A stretch of 43,510 nt of DNA from a candidate division WS1 bacterium (GTDB taxonomy: Bacteria; Armatimonadota; Zipacnadia; Zipacnadales; Zipacnadaceae): the NCBI GenBank assembly GCA_012523355.1, contig JAAYIR010000006.1, positions 1 to 43,510 of the forward strand, written 5' to 3'. Below the pieces are notes generated by a model. The model searched no databases. It saw only the letters and a list, made by a program, of their open reading frames with translations, and was not told the DNA's origin. The translations under genes were made by a program, and so were the position numbers. Shown here one piece after another: positions 8,981-16,205 of the stretch (within the stretch, counting starts at the first letter, position 1; each line of letters begins with the position of its first letter).

Positions 8981-9352
8981 CTACTCAGAGAGGCCGATGT
9001 TTACGTAATACGCCAGGGTAGGCTGGGCGGCGTCGAGGCGCGCGAACTGGCAGACCACGGGCACGCTCGACTGCAGCCGCAGGGCGTACTGCACCCCGCG
9101 AGGGATCTCCACGCCGCCCAGCTCGTCCGGGTGGTCAAGACGGAAGTTGATCACCCGCTCTCCGGGGACGGTGAGGGCGAGACCCTTGAGGGGGTCGCGG
9201 TCCTTGAAGTAAATGTCCAGGGTGAGTTGCGCCGGTTCAGAGTTGAGATTGAACACCATCAGCGCCTCGTGGGGCTCCATGGTGCCCGAGGTTGCCGGCT
9301 GGGGTAGCTCGCCGTCAGGGAAATACCAGGTTGTCGCGCCACCTGTGGCCAT
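8981..9352 (-). CDS. Sensory rhodopsin transducer (ASRT)-like small beta protein
   Basis: 123 residues from ATG 9352, supported by AAGGAG about 9 nt upstream. The pattern fits the Anabaena sensory rhodopsin transducer family (PF07100): TTWYFPDGELP near the start, HEALMVFNLNSEPAQLTL, IYFKDRDP, LTVPGERVINFRLD, IPRGVQYALRLQSSVPVVC and a terminal FARLDAAQP. ASRT is a small tetrameric beta-sandwich; most family members have no rhodopsin partner, and the family has been proposed to bind small molecules, likely carbohydrates. No rhodopsin gene is in the window, and the next gene is a sulfatase, which fits a sugar-ligand role. The 162 bp upstream contains an inverted repeat GGGTGGC/GCCACCC (9388-9394 with 9425-9431). 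The function here is inferred. Confidence 0.75.
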   Translation of the reverse strand: MATGGATTWYFPDGELPQPATSGTMEPHEALMVFNLNSEPAQLTLDIYFKDRDPLKGLALTVPGERVINFRLDHPDELGGVEIPRGVQYALRLQSSVPVVCQFARLDAAQPTLAYYVNIGLSE

Positions 9353-9514
9353 AGGAGTGCTCCTTCTATCGTCGTTGGCTGTTGTAAGGGTGGCTCTTTC
9401 CGGTCCGTCATTTGCGGCGGAAGTGCCACCCGTTTGACGCATTTTGGCCGAAGGCGCGGGCAGCAATCTCGGCGCGGACGCCGCGAAAGCCGTGCCCATC
9501 TCCGGACCGTTATT

Positions 9515-10432
9515 CTAGAGTAGCCCTTCCACCAAGGCCACCAGCGCTTCATTCAGAGTCACGTTCGCCTCGACGGCCTGGCCGCGGCGGACGATCTCCC
9601 CGTTAATCTGCTGGATCTCTGTGCGCCGGCCGGCGAGGACATCCTGTAGCATCGAGCACTGGTTCCCCGCGGTGTTCTGGCAGACCTCTTCGACGGCCGC
9701 GAGAGGGTCGAGGTCCTCCAGAGGCAGGCCCAGAGCCAAGGCCACTGCATGCGTCTCGGCGGCGACCCGTCCCAGCAGGTCGCGCAGGGGGGGCAGGGCC
9801 AGCAACTCTCCGTTGTGGCGGCGGGTGAGCGCTCCGAGGGGGTTGAGGGCGGCGTTGATGAGGACCTTGCGCCAGAGCACGGTGTCTACGTTGTCGGCAA
9901 GGCTGGCGGGGAGGTGCGCCTGCTGGAATATCTCGACGACCTCGGCGGCAAGCGCCCGGTCTCCCGCGGGGCTGCCGATCAGCGTCTCCCCGATGGCGGC
10001 GACGAGGATCTCGCCGGGAGCGGTAAGGGTGGCGCCGGAGGAGGTGGAGCCGGCGAGGACCCGGGCCGGAGAGACGCGCTGGGCGAGCAGCTCGTAGTTG
10101 CCCAAGCCGTTCTGGAGCGTGAGCACCACCGTCTGCGGGGAGATGAGGGGAGAGGCGTGCCCCAGCGCCTCAGCAAGGTCGTAGGCCTTGGTGAAGATGA
10201 GTAGCAGGTCTGCAGGAGGCAAGCTATGGGGGTCGGTGGTAGTGGGGACGCTATAGGAGCGGGTGGCCTCGCCAGGAACGGTGACCTCGATCCCCCGGCG
10301 GTTGAGAAGCTGAGCGCGCTCAGGCCGGTGGTCGAGAAGGGCCACGCGGAAGCCCGCGCCGGTGAGCAGCGCTGCGTGGAGACAACCCATAGCACCAGGG
10401 CCCACGACGATGAGGCGAGGGTCGGGTATCAT
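9515..10432 (-). CDS. panE: 2-dehydropantoate 2-reductase (ketopantoate reductase) family protein
   Basis: 305 residues, the usual length for PanE/ApbA. The N-terminal Rossmann motif VVGPGAMGCLHAALL (9-23) binds NADPH. FTKAYDL and TLQNGLGN are family blocks. WRKVLINAALNPLGAL carries the catalytic Lys and substrate-binding Asn, and RRTEIQQINGEIVR carries the conserved C-terminal Glu. It would reduce 2-dehydropantoate to pantoate for coenzyme A synthesis. The context (C1 and sugar genes, not pantothenate genes) leaves open that this paralogue reduces another 2-oxo acid. No strong Shine-Dalgarno precedes ATG 10432. It follows the HPS-RraA gene after 120 bp that contains a hairpin repeat. Confidence 0.88.
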   Translation of the reverse strand: MIPDPRLIVVGPGAMGCLHAALLTGAGFRVALLDHRPERAQLLNRRGIEVTVPGEATRSYSVPTTTDPHSLPPADLLLIFTKAYDLAEALGHASPLISPQTVVLTLQNGLGNYELLAQRVSPARVLAGSTSSGATLTAPGEILVAAIGETLIGSPAGDRALAAEVVEIFQQAHLPASLADNVDTVLWRKVLINAALNPLGALTRRHNGELLALPPLRDLLGRVAAETHAVALALGLPLEDLDPLAAVEEVCQNTAGNQCSMLQDVLAGRRTEIQQINGEIVRRGQAVEANVTLNEALVALVEGLL

Positions 10433-10511
10433 GATTTTCAGACGAGAATCACGAGTCGGGAGTTCGGTATGGCCACCAAGGCGAAGAGCCCATGCCGGAT
10501 GGCAGCTTAGC

Positions 10512-10557
10512 GAACGGGCGGCAAGCTCGTGCGGACACTTCGCAAGCCGCCCCTACG
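10512..10557. repeat. GGGCGGC-family hairpin repeat overlapping a gene end
   Basis: GAACGGGCGGCAAGC opens and GCAAGCCGCCCCTACG closes the unit; GGGCGGC (10516-10522) pairs with GCCGCCC (10546-10552). On the minus strand the unit begins CGTAGGGGCGGC, and its TAG is the stop codon of the HPS-RraA gene (10553-10555). Confidence 0.7.
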
Positions 10558-11872
10558 AGGAGGGTTCCCCGCCGCCTCCCACCTGCTCCCATTTCTCCAG
10601 TTCCACGATGCGGGCGAGTGTGCTGCCGCTGTCTATCTCCGACTTCTCCCGGCTCTCCCGCTCGACGACCGCGCAAGAGCGGTTGGCGATCTCGACGGCG
10701 CGCTCTTGGGGGATGACCACCACCCCGTCGTCGTCGGCTACCACCCAGTCGCCGGTGCGGATGGCGCGGTGGTTGATCTTGAGGGGCACGCCGATCATCC
10801 CCATGCCCTTGGGGTCGCCGGCGGCAGGCGCGACCTTCGTGCAGAAGGCGGGGAAGCCCAACTCGATGATGGCCCGGCTGTCGCGCAGCGCCCCGTGGAT
10901 GATGATCCCTGCGAGGCCGCGGGAGATACAGGATTTGGTGGCTTCCTCGCCCCAGACCGCCGGGCCCTCGCCGCGCACGTCCACGAAGAGCACCGTCCCC
11001 GGCGCGGCCTGGTCAATGGCCTCCACGGGCTTGGCCCAGTCGCCGGGGTAGGTCCAGACGGTCAGGACCGGGCCGATACAGTGCGCTCCGGGGTAGAGCG
11101 GGCGGAGGCCCTCCACCCAGCCGCCCCGGTGCATGGCGTCGGAGACCTGGGCGGACTCGCACTTCTCCAACAGCTCGCGGATCTGCTCCGGTCCGCCGCG
11201 CTTGTACTTGTCGGTCGCGGCGCTCTCCCCAGTGGCCATGGCCTGCAGGATGGTGCGCGTGGCCTCGGCGGCGTCGGGAGCCTTGGTGATGGCGCCCCCG
11301 ACGATGACGATGCTGGCTCCGGCGGCCACTGCCAGCGGCGCGGTCTCGGAGTTCAGCCCTCCGGCCGCGGCGAGGGGCAGGTCCACGGCCTCTGCGACGG
11401 CTCGCAGGGTATCGAGGTTCATCTCCCCGCGCATCTGCACGTCAATGGGCAGGTGCGTACCGATGATGGCCACCCCCAGCTCCTGGGCGCGGCGGGCACG
11501 GTTGGGGGGATCGGCAACCTCAGCGAGGTCGAGCATGATGCGCGCGTCATAGCGCTGCCCGGCCTCCACGCACTCGGCGATGGTCTCGTCGGAGGCGGCG
11601 CCGAGTACGGCTACCACCTGGGCGCCAGCTTGGGCTGCCATCTCCACCTCCACCCGGCCCGCGTCCATGGTCTTCATGTCGGCAACGATGGTGTGGTCCG
11701 GAAAGCGCTTCTTCAGCTCGCGTACGGTGGCCAGACCCTCGCTCTTGATGAGCGGGGTGCCGGCTTCCAGCCACTGCGCGCCACCGGCGACCGCCTCCTC
11801 AGCCACCCGCAGGGCCTGGCTAAGATTGGCGAAGTCGAGAGCGACTTGTAGGATAGGTCCGGAAGTGTCCAT
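10553..11872 (-). CDS. 3-hexulose-6-phosphate synthase / RraA-like aldolase fusion
   Basis: 439 residues from ATG 11872, preferred over the in-frame ATG 11875 and GTG 11881 because of GGTGA spacing and because HPS proteins begin just before LQVALD. Residues 1-210 are an HPS domain of the OMP-decarboxylase superfamily: VADMKTMDAG holds the D-x-K-x-x-D catalytic motif, with GTHLPIDVQ and AAAGGLN as later phosphate-binding blocks. Residues 225-439 are RraA-like: PGTVLFVDVRGEG, VWGEEATK and HGALRDSRAI, with the Arg-Asp pair used by HMG/CHA-type aldolases. HPS joins formaldehyde to ribulose 5-phosphate. The RraA part may be an aldolase; the old 'demethylmenaquinone methyltransferase' label is wrong for this family. 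HPS-RraA fusions are known in archaea and some bacteria. No hexuloisomerase gene is in the window. Confidence 0.88.
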   Translation of the reverse strand: MDTSGPILQVALDFANLSQALRVAEEAVAGGAQWLEAGTPLIKSEGLATVRELKKRFPDHTIVADMKTMDAGRVEVEMAAQAGAQVVAVLGAASDETIAECVEAGQRYDARIMLDLAEVADPPNRARRAQELGVAIIGTHLPIDVQMRGEMNLDTLRAVAEAVDLPLAAAGGLNSETAPLAVAAGASIVIVGGAITKAPDAAEATRTILQAMATGESAATDKYKRGGPEQIRELLEKCESAQVSDAMHRGGWVEGLRPLYPGAHCIGPVLTVWTYPGDWAKPVEAIDQAAPGTVLFVDVRGEGPAVWGEEATKSCISRGLAGIIIHGALRDSRAIIELGFPAFCTKVAPAAGDPKGMGMIGVPLKINHRAIRTGDWVVADDDGVVVIPQERAVEIANRSCAVVERESREKSEIDSGSTLARIVELEKWEQVGGGGEPSS

Positions 11873-11926
11873 CATGATCACCAGAAATCGGGCGACGAGC
11901 GGGCGCAGATGGGGTCGACGAGGCGT

Positions 11927-13021
11927 CTAGCCCTCTTCGTCCTCCAGGTCCATGGGAGGTAGGCCGCCCGGCAGCATGCCCATGCCGCTCATCTTCATGC
12001 CGGTCCACTTGGAGCGGATTTTGCCCACGACCGTCGCGCCCTCGGCCTGGCTGTAGAAGTCATTGCCTACGGCGATCACGTCGAGCATGAACATCTGCGC
12101 GTTGGCGGGGAAGAGGCCGCCCGGCACGACACAACTCGTGGTCTCCGGCGGCAGGAGGACGCCGTTGGCCAGGTCATCCGCAATGGTCGTGGCCTGTTCA
12201 TAGTCGGTCTTGACGCGCTCCGGTGGCTCGTTGAGGGTGCTGACCCACTGCACCACCGTGTAGGCTTCGGCTTCACTGTACATCGCCATGGCGTGGAGGA
12301 TGAAGCCCCGGGCGCCGGGGACCGGCTTCCACTGCACCGTGATCGGCTGGGTCAGGTCCAGTTCGGCCAGGCTTCCCGGCTGGCTAATCTTCAGCGGTGG
12401 GAGGAAACCGTCCAGCGTGGCGGTCAGCCCGCCGGTGTTGAGGACGTAGTTGCCCTGACCCGCGGCGTCCAGGGGCAGTTCTTCGGTGCTGCCACTGGCG
12501 ATCTTATCCAGCTCCGCTTCCCAGTCAGTCATCGGGGGCATCGCTGCACCCGGACCTGGCATCGCTCCGCCCCCAGCAGGCACGGACATCTCCGTGGTCT
12601 CCGTGAGGGGGCCGTGGGCGACGTCGGGGTGCCAGTAGAGCTTGAGGGTCAGCTTGAACTTGCGCGGCTGGGAGGGGGTGGCGTCGGGGGTCTCCTCTCC
12701 CGGCTCTTCCTCCACAGGAGCGCCTGGTTTATAGACGTGCAGCGGGAGGCGGTTCTCAGGCTGTGCGAGCGTCGCAGGCACGGTGACCCAGATGGGTTCC
12801 ACGGCTGCGGTGGGGTAGTGCGCCTGGCCGCTGAGCAGGTGCTTGGGCGCATTGAGATCGGGCATCTCAAAGCCAGGGATGCTCGGGAGCGTGAAGGGCA
12901 GAGCAGTGACCTCGGTGCTCAACTCGATAACGAACTTCTCGGGTGCGGGTTGATCGGCCAGCGCCACGCTGGCGGCCAGGCAGAGTACCAGGGCCAGTCC
13001 CACAACGGTTACAGGTCTCAT
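11927..13021 (-). CDS. Secreted protein of unknown function
   Basis: 364 residues; AGGAGG precedes ATG 13021, the strongest site nearby. Residues 1-22 are a signal peptide (VGLALVLCLAASVALA). The rest is acidic and Pro-rich, with low-complexity linkers (VEEEPGEETPDATPSQP; a Gly/Met/Pro-rich stretch around 150). Around 225-250, ITVQWKPVPGARGFILHA resembles one strand pair of a fibronectin-III-like fold. The tail is Met/Gly/Pro-rich and ends DLEDEEG. I recognise no family or catalytic motif. It lies 45 bp upstream of the HPS-RraA gene and 109 bp after the creatininase gene on the same strand, so it may be co-transcribed with them. Confidence 0.8.
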   Translation of the reverse strand: MRPVTVVGLALVLCLAASVALADQPAPEKFVIELSTEVTALPFTLPSIPGFEMPDLNAPKHLLSGQAHYPTAAVEPIWVTVPATLAQPENRLPLHVYKPGAPVEEEPGEETPDATPSQPRKFKLTLKLYWHPDVAHGPLTETTEMSVPAGGGAMPGPGAAMPPMTDWEAELDKIASGSTEELPLDAAGQGNYVLNTGGLTATLDGFLPPLKISQPGSLAELDLTQPITVQWKPVPGARGFILHAMAMYSEAEAYTVVQWVSTLNEPPERVKTDYEQATTIADDLANGVLLPPETTSCVVPGGLFPANAQMFMLDVIAVGNDFYSQAEGATVVGKIRSKWTGMKMSGMGMLPGGLPPMDLEDEEG

Positions 13022-13130
13022 GTGAGGTCCTCCTATAAGGGGCTACTGATTCTTCTAACGTTCATGCGGCACCCGGAGTTCGACAGGCTCCGCCGCTCCG
13101 TGGCTCGTGTCGCGTAGCTGGGGTCGGCAC

Positions 13131-13931
13131 TCAGTGCTGGATCTTCGAGAAGTATTCCTTCTCCAGCTCCGGGGTGACCGTGTCCTCCTTGATGGTTTTC
13201 ACCCACTCCGCGATCCTGTCCACCCATTTCCCAACCGCGTACTCTCCTTTTTCCGCGGTGGCGTGCGTCGCGTCGCCCGCGTACTGCTCCGGGTAGGCGG
13301 CATACCACCACTGCGCGGTGACCACTCCCGGCAGGTGCTTGAGGCGCTCGTGCGAGACTCCGGGCTTCCCCACCTGATCCATGCGGACTAGATCCGGACG
13401 CACCGCGAGCATGGCACTGGTCTCGCCTTCGCCCCCATGGTAGTCATAGGAGCTCACCATCATGGATTTCCACTGCTCGTCCTTGGCCAGCACGCTGGTG
13501 TACTCGCCCAGGCGCAGCATATACAGGGTGTAGTCGCGCGGCTTCTCGAGCATGGTCCACATGAAAGTCGGCAGGATGAACTCGTTGCCGCCGTGACCGT
13601 TAAGGAGGATGATCTTCTTCAGTCCGTTGCGGGAGATCTCTTCGCAGAGGTTGTCCAGCAGGGCGAGAATCACGTCGTGGCGCAGGGCCACGGTGCCCGG
13701 GTAGTTCTTGTTCTCGTGGATCTGTCCCGTCCAGAGCGAGGGGAAGACCACTACCGGTTCGATAGCGGCCACTCTGCGCGCCAACTCAGAGGTCATCAGG
13801 GTGTCCTGGCCCAAGGGCAGGTGGTCCCCATGCCGCTCGATGCACCCAATGGGCAAGAGACAGGTTCCCTGGGCGGCCTTTACCGCCTCTGCGAAATCCG
13901 GTTGCGTCATTTCTTCCCAATTCCAAGACAT
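13131..13931 (-). CDS. Creatininase-family (amide/formamide) hydrolase
   Basis: 266 residues; AGGAGG precedes ATG 13931. Metal-binding blocks of the creatininase superfamily are clear: PIGCIERHGDHLPLGQDT (Glu, His, Asp ligands), LNGHGGNEF, and YDYHGGEGETSAM (His and catalytic Glu); GDATHATAEKGE follows. The family includes creatinine amidohydrolase, mycofactocin peptidase MftE and the Fe(II)-dependent formamide hydrolase ArfB. The usual automatic label 'creatininase' says little about substrate. Beside formate-using folate genes, a formate-releasing amidase is a reasonable but unproven idea. No signal peptide. It starts 163 bp after the MetF stop. Confidence 0.88.
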   Translation of the reverse strand: MSWNWEEMTQPDFAEAVKAAQGTCLLPIGCIERHGDHLPLGQDTLMTSELARRVAAIEPVVVFPSLWTGQIHENKNYPGTVALRHDVILALLDNLCEEISRNGLKKIILLNGHGGNEFILPTFMWTMLEKPRDYTLYMLRLGEYTSVLAKDEQWKSMMVSSYDYHGGEGETSAMLAVRPDLVRMDQVGKPGVSHERLKHLPGVVTAQWWYAAYPEQYAGDATHATAEKGEYAVGKWVDRIAEWVKTIKEDTVTPELEKEYFSKIQH

Positions 13932-14093
13932 GATATGCCTCCTAAGGGGTGTGGTCTGTGATGCTGGGCCTAATTTGGCCGAACGACAGGGCGTTTCCTG
14001 CCTGGCATCGCGCAGGCAGAGAAGAGAGTCCAGGTCGAAGGAGCAAGGCTCAAGGGAGCATCAGGAAGGTCAGTCTCTCTCCGGACGGGAGGG

Positions 14094-14966
14094 CTACAGG
14101 CCGACCTCATCGAGTACCGTGGCCTGATGCTTATTCCAGCCCAGAGGCATGAAGTGTAGGCCCTGGCAGAGGGGCTGTAGCCCCTTGACCAACTCAACGG
14201 TGATCTCGATGCTGGTAGCGACCTTGTCTTCGGCCTTCTTCATGCGCTCAATCATCTCGTCAGGCACAGTGACGCCGGCGACATTGTTGTTCATGTACTT
14301 GGCCATGCCGGCGGACTTGAGCATAACGATCCCGGCGAAGATGGGCACGCCAAGGCCCTCGACCTGGCGCATGAACTCGGCGAATTTCTCGGGATCGTAG
14401 ACGGCCTGAGTCTGGACGAACTGCGCGCCGGCAGCGACCTTCTTGCGGAGCTTCATGATCTGCGGCTCCAGCGGCACCGCGCCGGGGTTGACCACGCAGC
14501 CCAGGAGGAGGTCCGGGGGATCGCCCTCGAGTTCGTTCCCGGCCAGGTCATGCCCCTCGCGTAGCCCTCTGGCGGTGGCCAGGAGCTGGACGGAGTCGAG
14601 GTCGAAGACCGGCATGGCGTCGGGGTGATCGCCGAGGGTGGTGTAGTCGCCGGTGAGGCAGAGGACCTCGGTGATGCCGAAGGCCGCCGCGCTAAGGAGC
14701 TCGGATTGGAGCGAGAGGCGGTTGCGATCGCGGCAGACCATCTGCATCACCGGGTCCAAGCCGGCCTGCTTGAGCTTCAGGCAACCGGCGAAGCTGGAGG
14801 CGCGCATGGCCGCGGACTGCAGGTCGGTGACATTGTAGCCGTCCACCCGCCCCCGCAGCGGTTCGGCCTCGGCCTCGATCATGTGGTCGAGGTGGCAGCC
14901 CTTGGGCGGCGCTACCTCGGTGGTGACCACGAATTTCCCTGCAGCAAGTGCGTCCCGAATAGCCAT
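14094..14966 (-). CDS. metF: 5,10-methylenetetrahydrofolate reductase (MetF type)
   Basis: 290 residues; AAGGAG precedes ATG 14966. Blocks typical of MetF from acetogen-like bacteria are present: VVTTEVAPPKGCHLD (catalytic Glu region), GYNVTDLQSAAMR, CRDRNRLSLQSELL, CLTGDYTTLGDHPDAMPVFDLDS, GCVVNPGA, KVAAGAQFVQTQAVYD and GIVMLKSAGMAKYMN. It interconverts methylene-THF and methyl-THF using an FAD-bound TIM barrel. Acetogen MetF is often paired with MetV; no MetV gene is next to it here. It is part of the minus-strand folate group with FolD (185 bp upstream). Its TAG stop lies in GGCCTGTAGCC, the same 12-nt core as the tandem repeat at 15113. Confidence 0.92.
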   Translation of the reverse strand: MAIRDALAAGKFVVTTEVAPPKGCHLDHMIEAEAEPLRGRVDGYNVTDLQSAAMRASSFAGCLKLKQAGLDPVMQMVCRDRNRLSLQSELLSAAAFGITEVLCLTGDYTTLGDHPDAMPVFDLDSVQLLATARGLREGHDLAGNELEGDPPDLLLGCVVNPGAVPLEPQIMKLRKKVAAGAQFVQTQAVYDPEKFAEFMRQVEGLGVPIFAGIVMLKSAGMAKYMNNNVAGVTVPDEMIERMKKAEDKVATSIEITVELVKGLQPLCQGLHFMPLGWNKHQATVLDEVGL

Positions 14967-15084
14967 GAGCGTGAGTCTCCTTATCCATGCAAGGGCGTCA
15001 ATTGACTCGCCAGAGGCGGAAGCATCGGCGCCCTTTCGTTAGTGAAGCTCGAGCCATCCCCTGTCTCGCTATCAGCTCCGCCAG

Positions 15085-15160
15085 CGAGCGGGCGGCAATC
15101 GCCCTCCGCTACGCTACAGGCCGAAGCCGCGCCTACAGGCCGAAGCCGCGGCTACAGGCC
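15085..15160. repeat. Hairpin repeat arm plus a 19-bp tandem repeat at the folD end
   Basis: CGAGCGGGCGGCAATCGCCC (15085-15104) matches 16147-16166 except for one base and also resembles 8893 and 10512. It is followed by a unit of 19-bp period, CTACAGGCCGAAGCCGCG plus one base, repeated about 2.5 times (15113-15160). The last CTACAGGCC covers the TAG stop of folD (15152-15154), and a single partial copy sits at the metF stop (14093-14104). Confidence 0.7.
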
Positions 15161-16024
15161 CTTCTGCAGCTTCCAGGCGTTCAGGGTATTGCGGACCAAG
15201 ATCGCGGTGGTGAGAGGGCCGACACCGCCGGGAACAGGCGTGATCTGGCTGGCGACCTCCACGGCCTCCTCAAAGACCACGTCGCCGACCATCCGGGTCT
15301 TGCCCTCGGCATCCTTGACGCGGTTCATGCCCACGTCAATGACCACAGCGCCGGGTTTGATCATATCCCCCTTGATGAGGCCCTTGACGCCTACGGCGAC
15401 GATCAGCAGATCCGCGCCCCGGGTATGGGACTCGGTCATGCCGGCCTCGCTGGTGCCGATGTGGCAAACGGTCACGGTGGCGAGCTGCTCCAGGAGCAGT
15501 AGAGCGACGGGCTTGCCCACGATTTCGCTGTGTCCGACCATTACGCACTCGAGGCCCCGCAGGGTGAGGCCGGAGGCCTTCACCAACTCCATGACCGACT
15601 GGGCGGTGCAGGGCGCGGCGTTCATGTTTCCGCGCACGACCTCCCCCAGGGCGGCAGGCGTGACGCCGTCCACGTCCTTGAGCGGGTCAATCAGGTTCTG
15701 GAGGGCGCGGGCGTTGATCCCCTCCGGGACCGGCATCAACTGAATGATCCCGGTAACCCGGGGATTGTGGTTGAGCTCGAGAATCTTGTCTACGAGGTCC
15801 GACTGAGTGACGTCCTCGGGGAACTCGATCAACTCATAGGCGATGCCGGCCTGCTCAGCGGCCTTGGCCTGCATCTTGGCGTAGGCGCGGGCGCCGGGGT
15901 TGCTGCCAGCCATGACGGCGGCAAGAGTGGGGCGCTGGTCGGCGGGCAGCGCGGCGACCGCCGCTGCGACGTCGGCCATGATCTTATCAGCGATAGGTCC
16001 GCCTTCAAGTAACTTGGCACTCAT
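15152..16024 (-). CDS. folD: FolD-type methylene-THF dehydrogenase, catalytic Lys replaced by Gln
   Basis: 290 residues from ATG 16024 (GGAGG about 7 nt upstream). The fold is full length: N-terminal substrate domain, KDVDG (116-120), then the NAD(P) domain with VGHSEIVGKPVA, GADLLIVAVG, KPGAVVIDVGMN and the C-terminal ITPVPGGVGPLT. In bifunctional FolD the motif Y-x3-K supplies the cyclohydrolase Lys (K56 in human MTHFD1); here Y48-A-K-M-Q52, so that position is Gln. The usual VQLPLP block reads IIQLMPVP, with Gln one residue out of register. The dehydrogenase half looks intact, so this is predicted to be a monofunctional methylene-THF dehydrogenase. A separate FchA cyclohydrolase is encoded 176 bp upstream in the same direction, which fits. 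Confidence 0.93.
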   Translation of the reverse strand: MSAKLLEGGPIADKIMADVAAAVAALPADQRPTLAAVMAGSNPGARAYAKMQAKAAEQAGIAYELIEFPEDVTQSDLVDKILELNHNPRVTGIIQLMPVPEGINARALQNLIDPLKDVDGVTPAALGEVVRGNMNAAPCTAQSVMELVKASGLTLRGLECVMVGHSEIVGKPVALLLLEQLATVTVCHIGTSEAGMTESHTRGADLLIVAVGVKGLIKGDMIKPGAVVIDVGMNRVKDAEGKTRMVGDVVFEEAVEVASQITPVPGGVGPLTTAILVRNTLNAWKLQKGL

Positions 16025-16058
16025 TAGGCTTCCTCCAATGTCGTTCCTGCGCAGGGGC

Positions 16059-16138
16059 GTCTCTTGGCTCGCCCCAGGCGAGACAACTGACGTCCGTTCG
16101 CTTGCTTTACTGAGACAAAGGCATGTCGCTTCGACATG
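16059..16138 (-). other. Structured leader upstream of folD
   Basis: The fchA-folD intergenic region holds a perfect hairpin CATGTCG-CTT-CGACATG (16122-16138) and CTCGCC-CCA-GGCGAG (16068-16082), which overlaps an alternative stem GTCTC/GAGAC (16059-16063 with 16080-16084). The two overlapping stems are mutually exclusive and lie about 35-60 nt before the folD start. I see no match to a named riboswitch. Confidence 0.4.
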
Positions 16139-16146
16139 ACCCTCGT

Positions 16147-16205
16147 CGAGCGGGCGGTAATCGCCCTGCGTTGCTTCCCAACGCCCGGCTAAAGCCGCCC
16201 CTACG
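16147..16205. repeat. GGGCGGC-family intergenic repeat at the fchA end
   Basis: CGAGCGGGCGGTAATCGCCC (16147-16166) forms one arm; GCCGCCCCTACG (16194-16205) forms the other end. On the minus strand it begins CGTAGGGGCGGCTTTAGCC, and the TAG is the stop codon of fchA (16201-16203). It is the fourth copy in the window. Confidence 0.7.
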
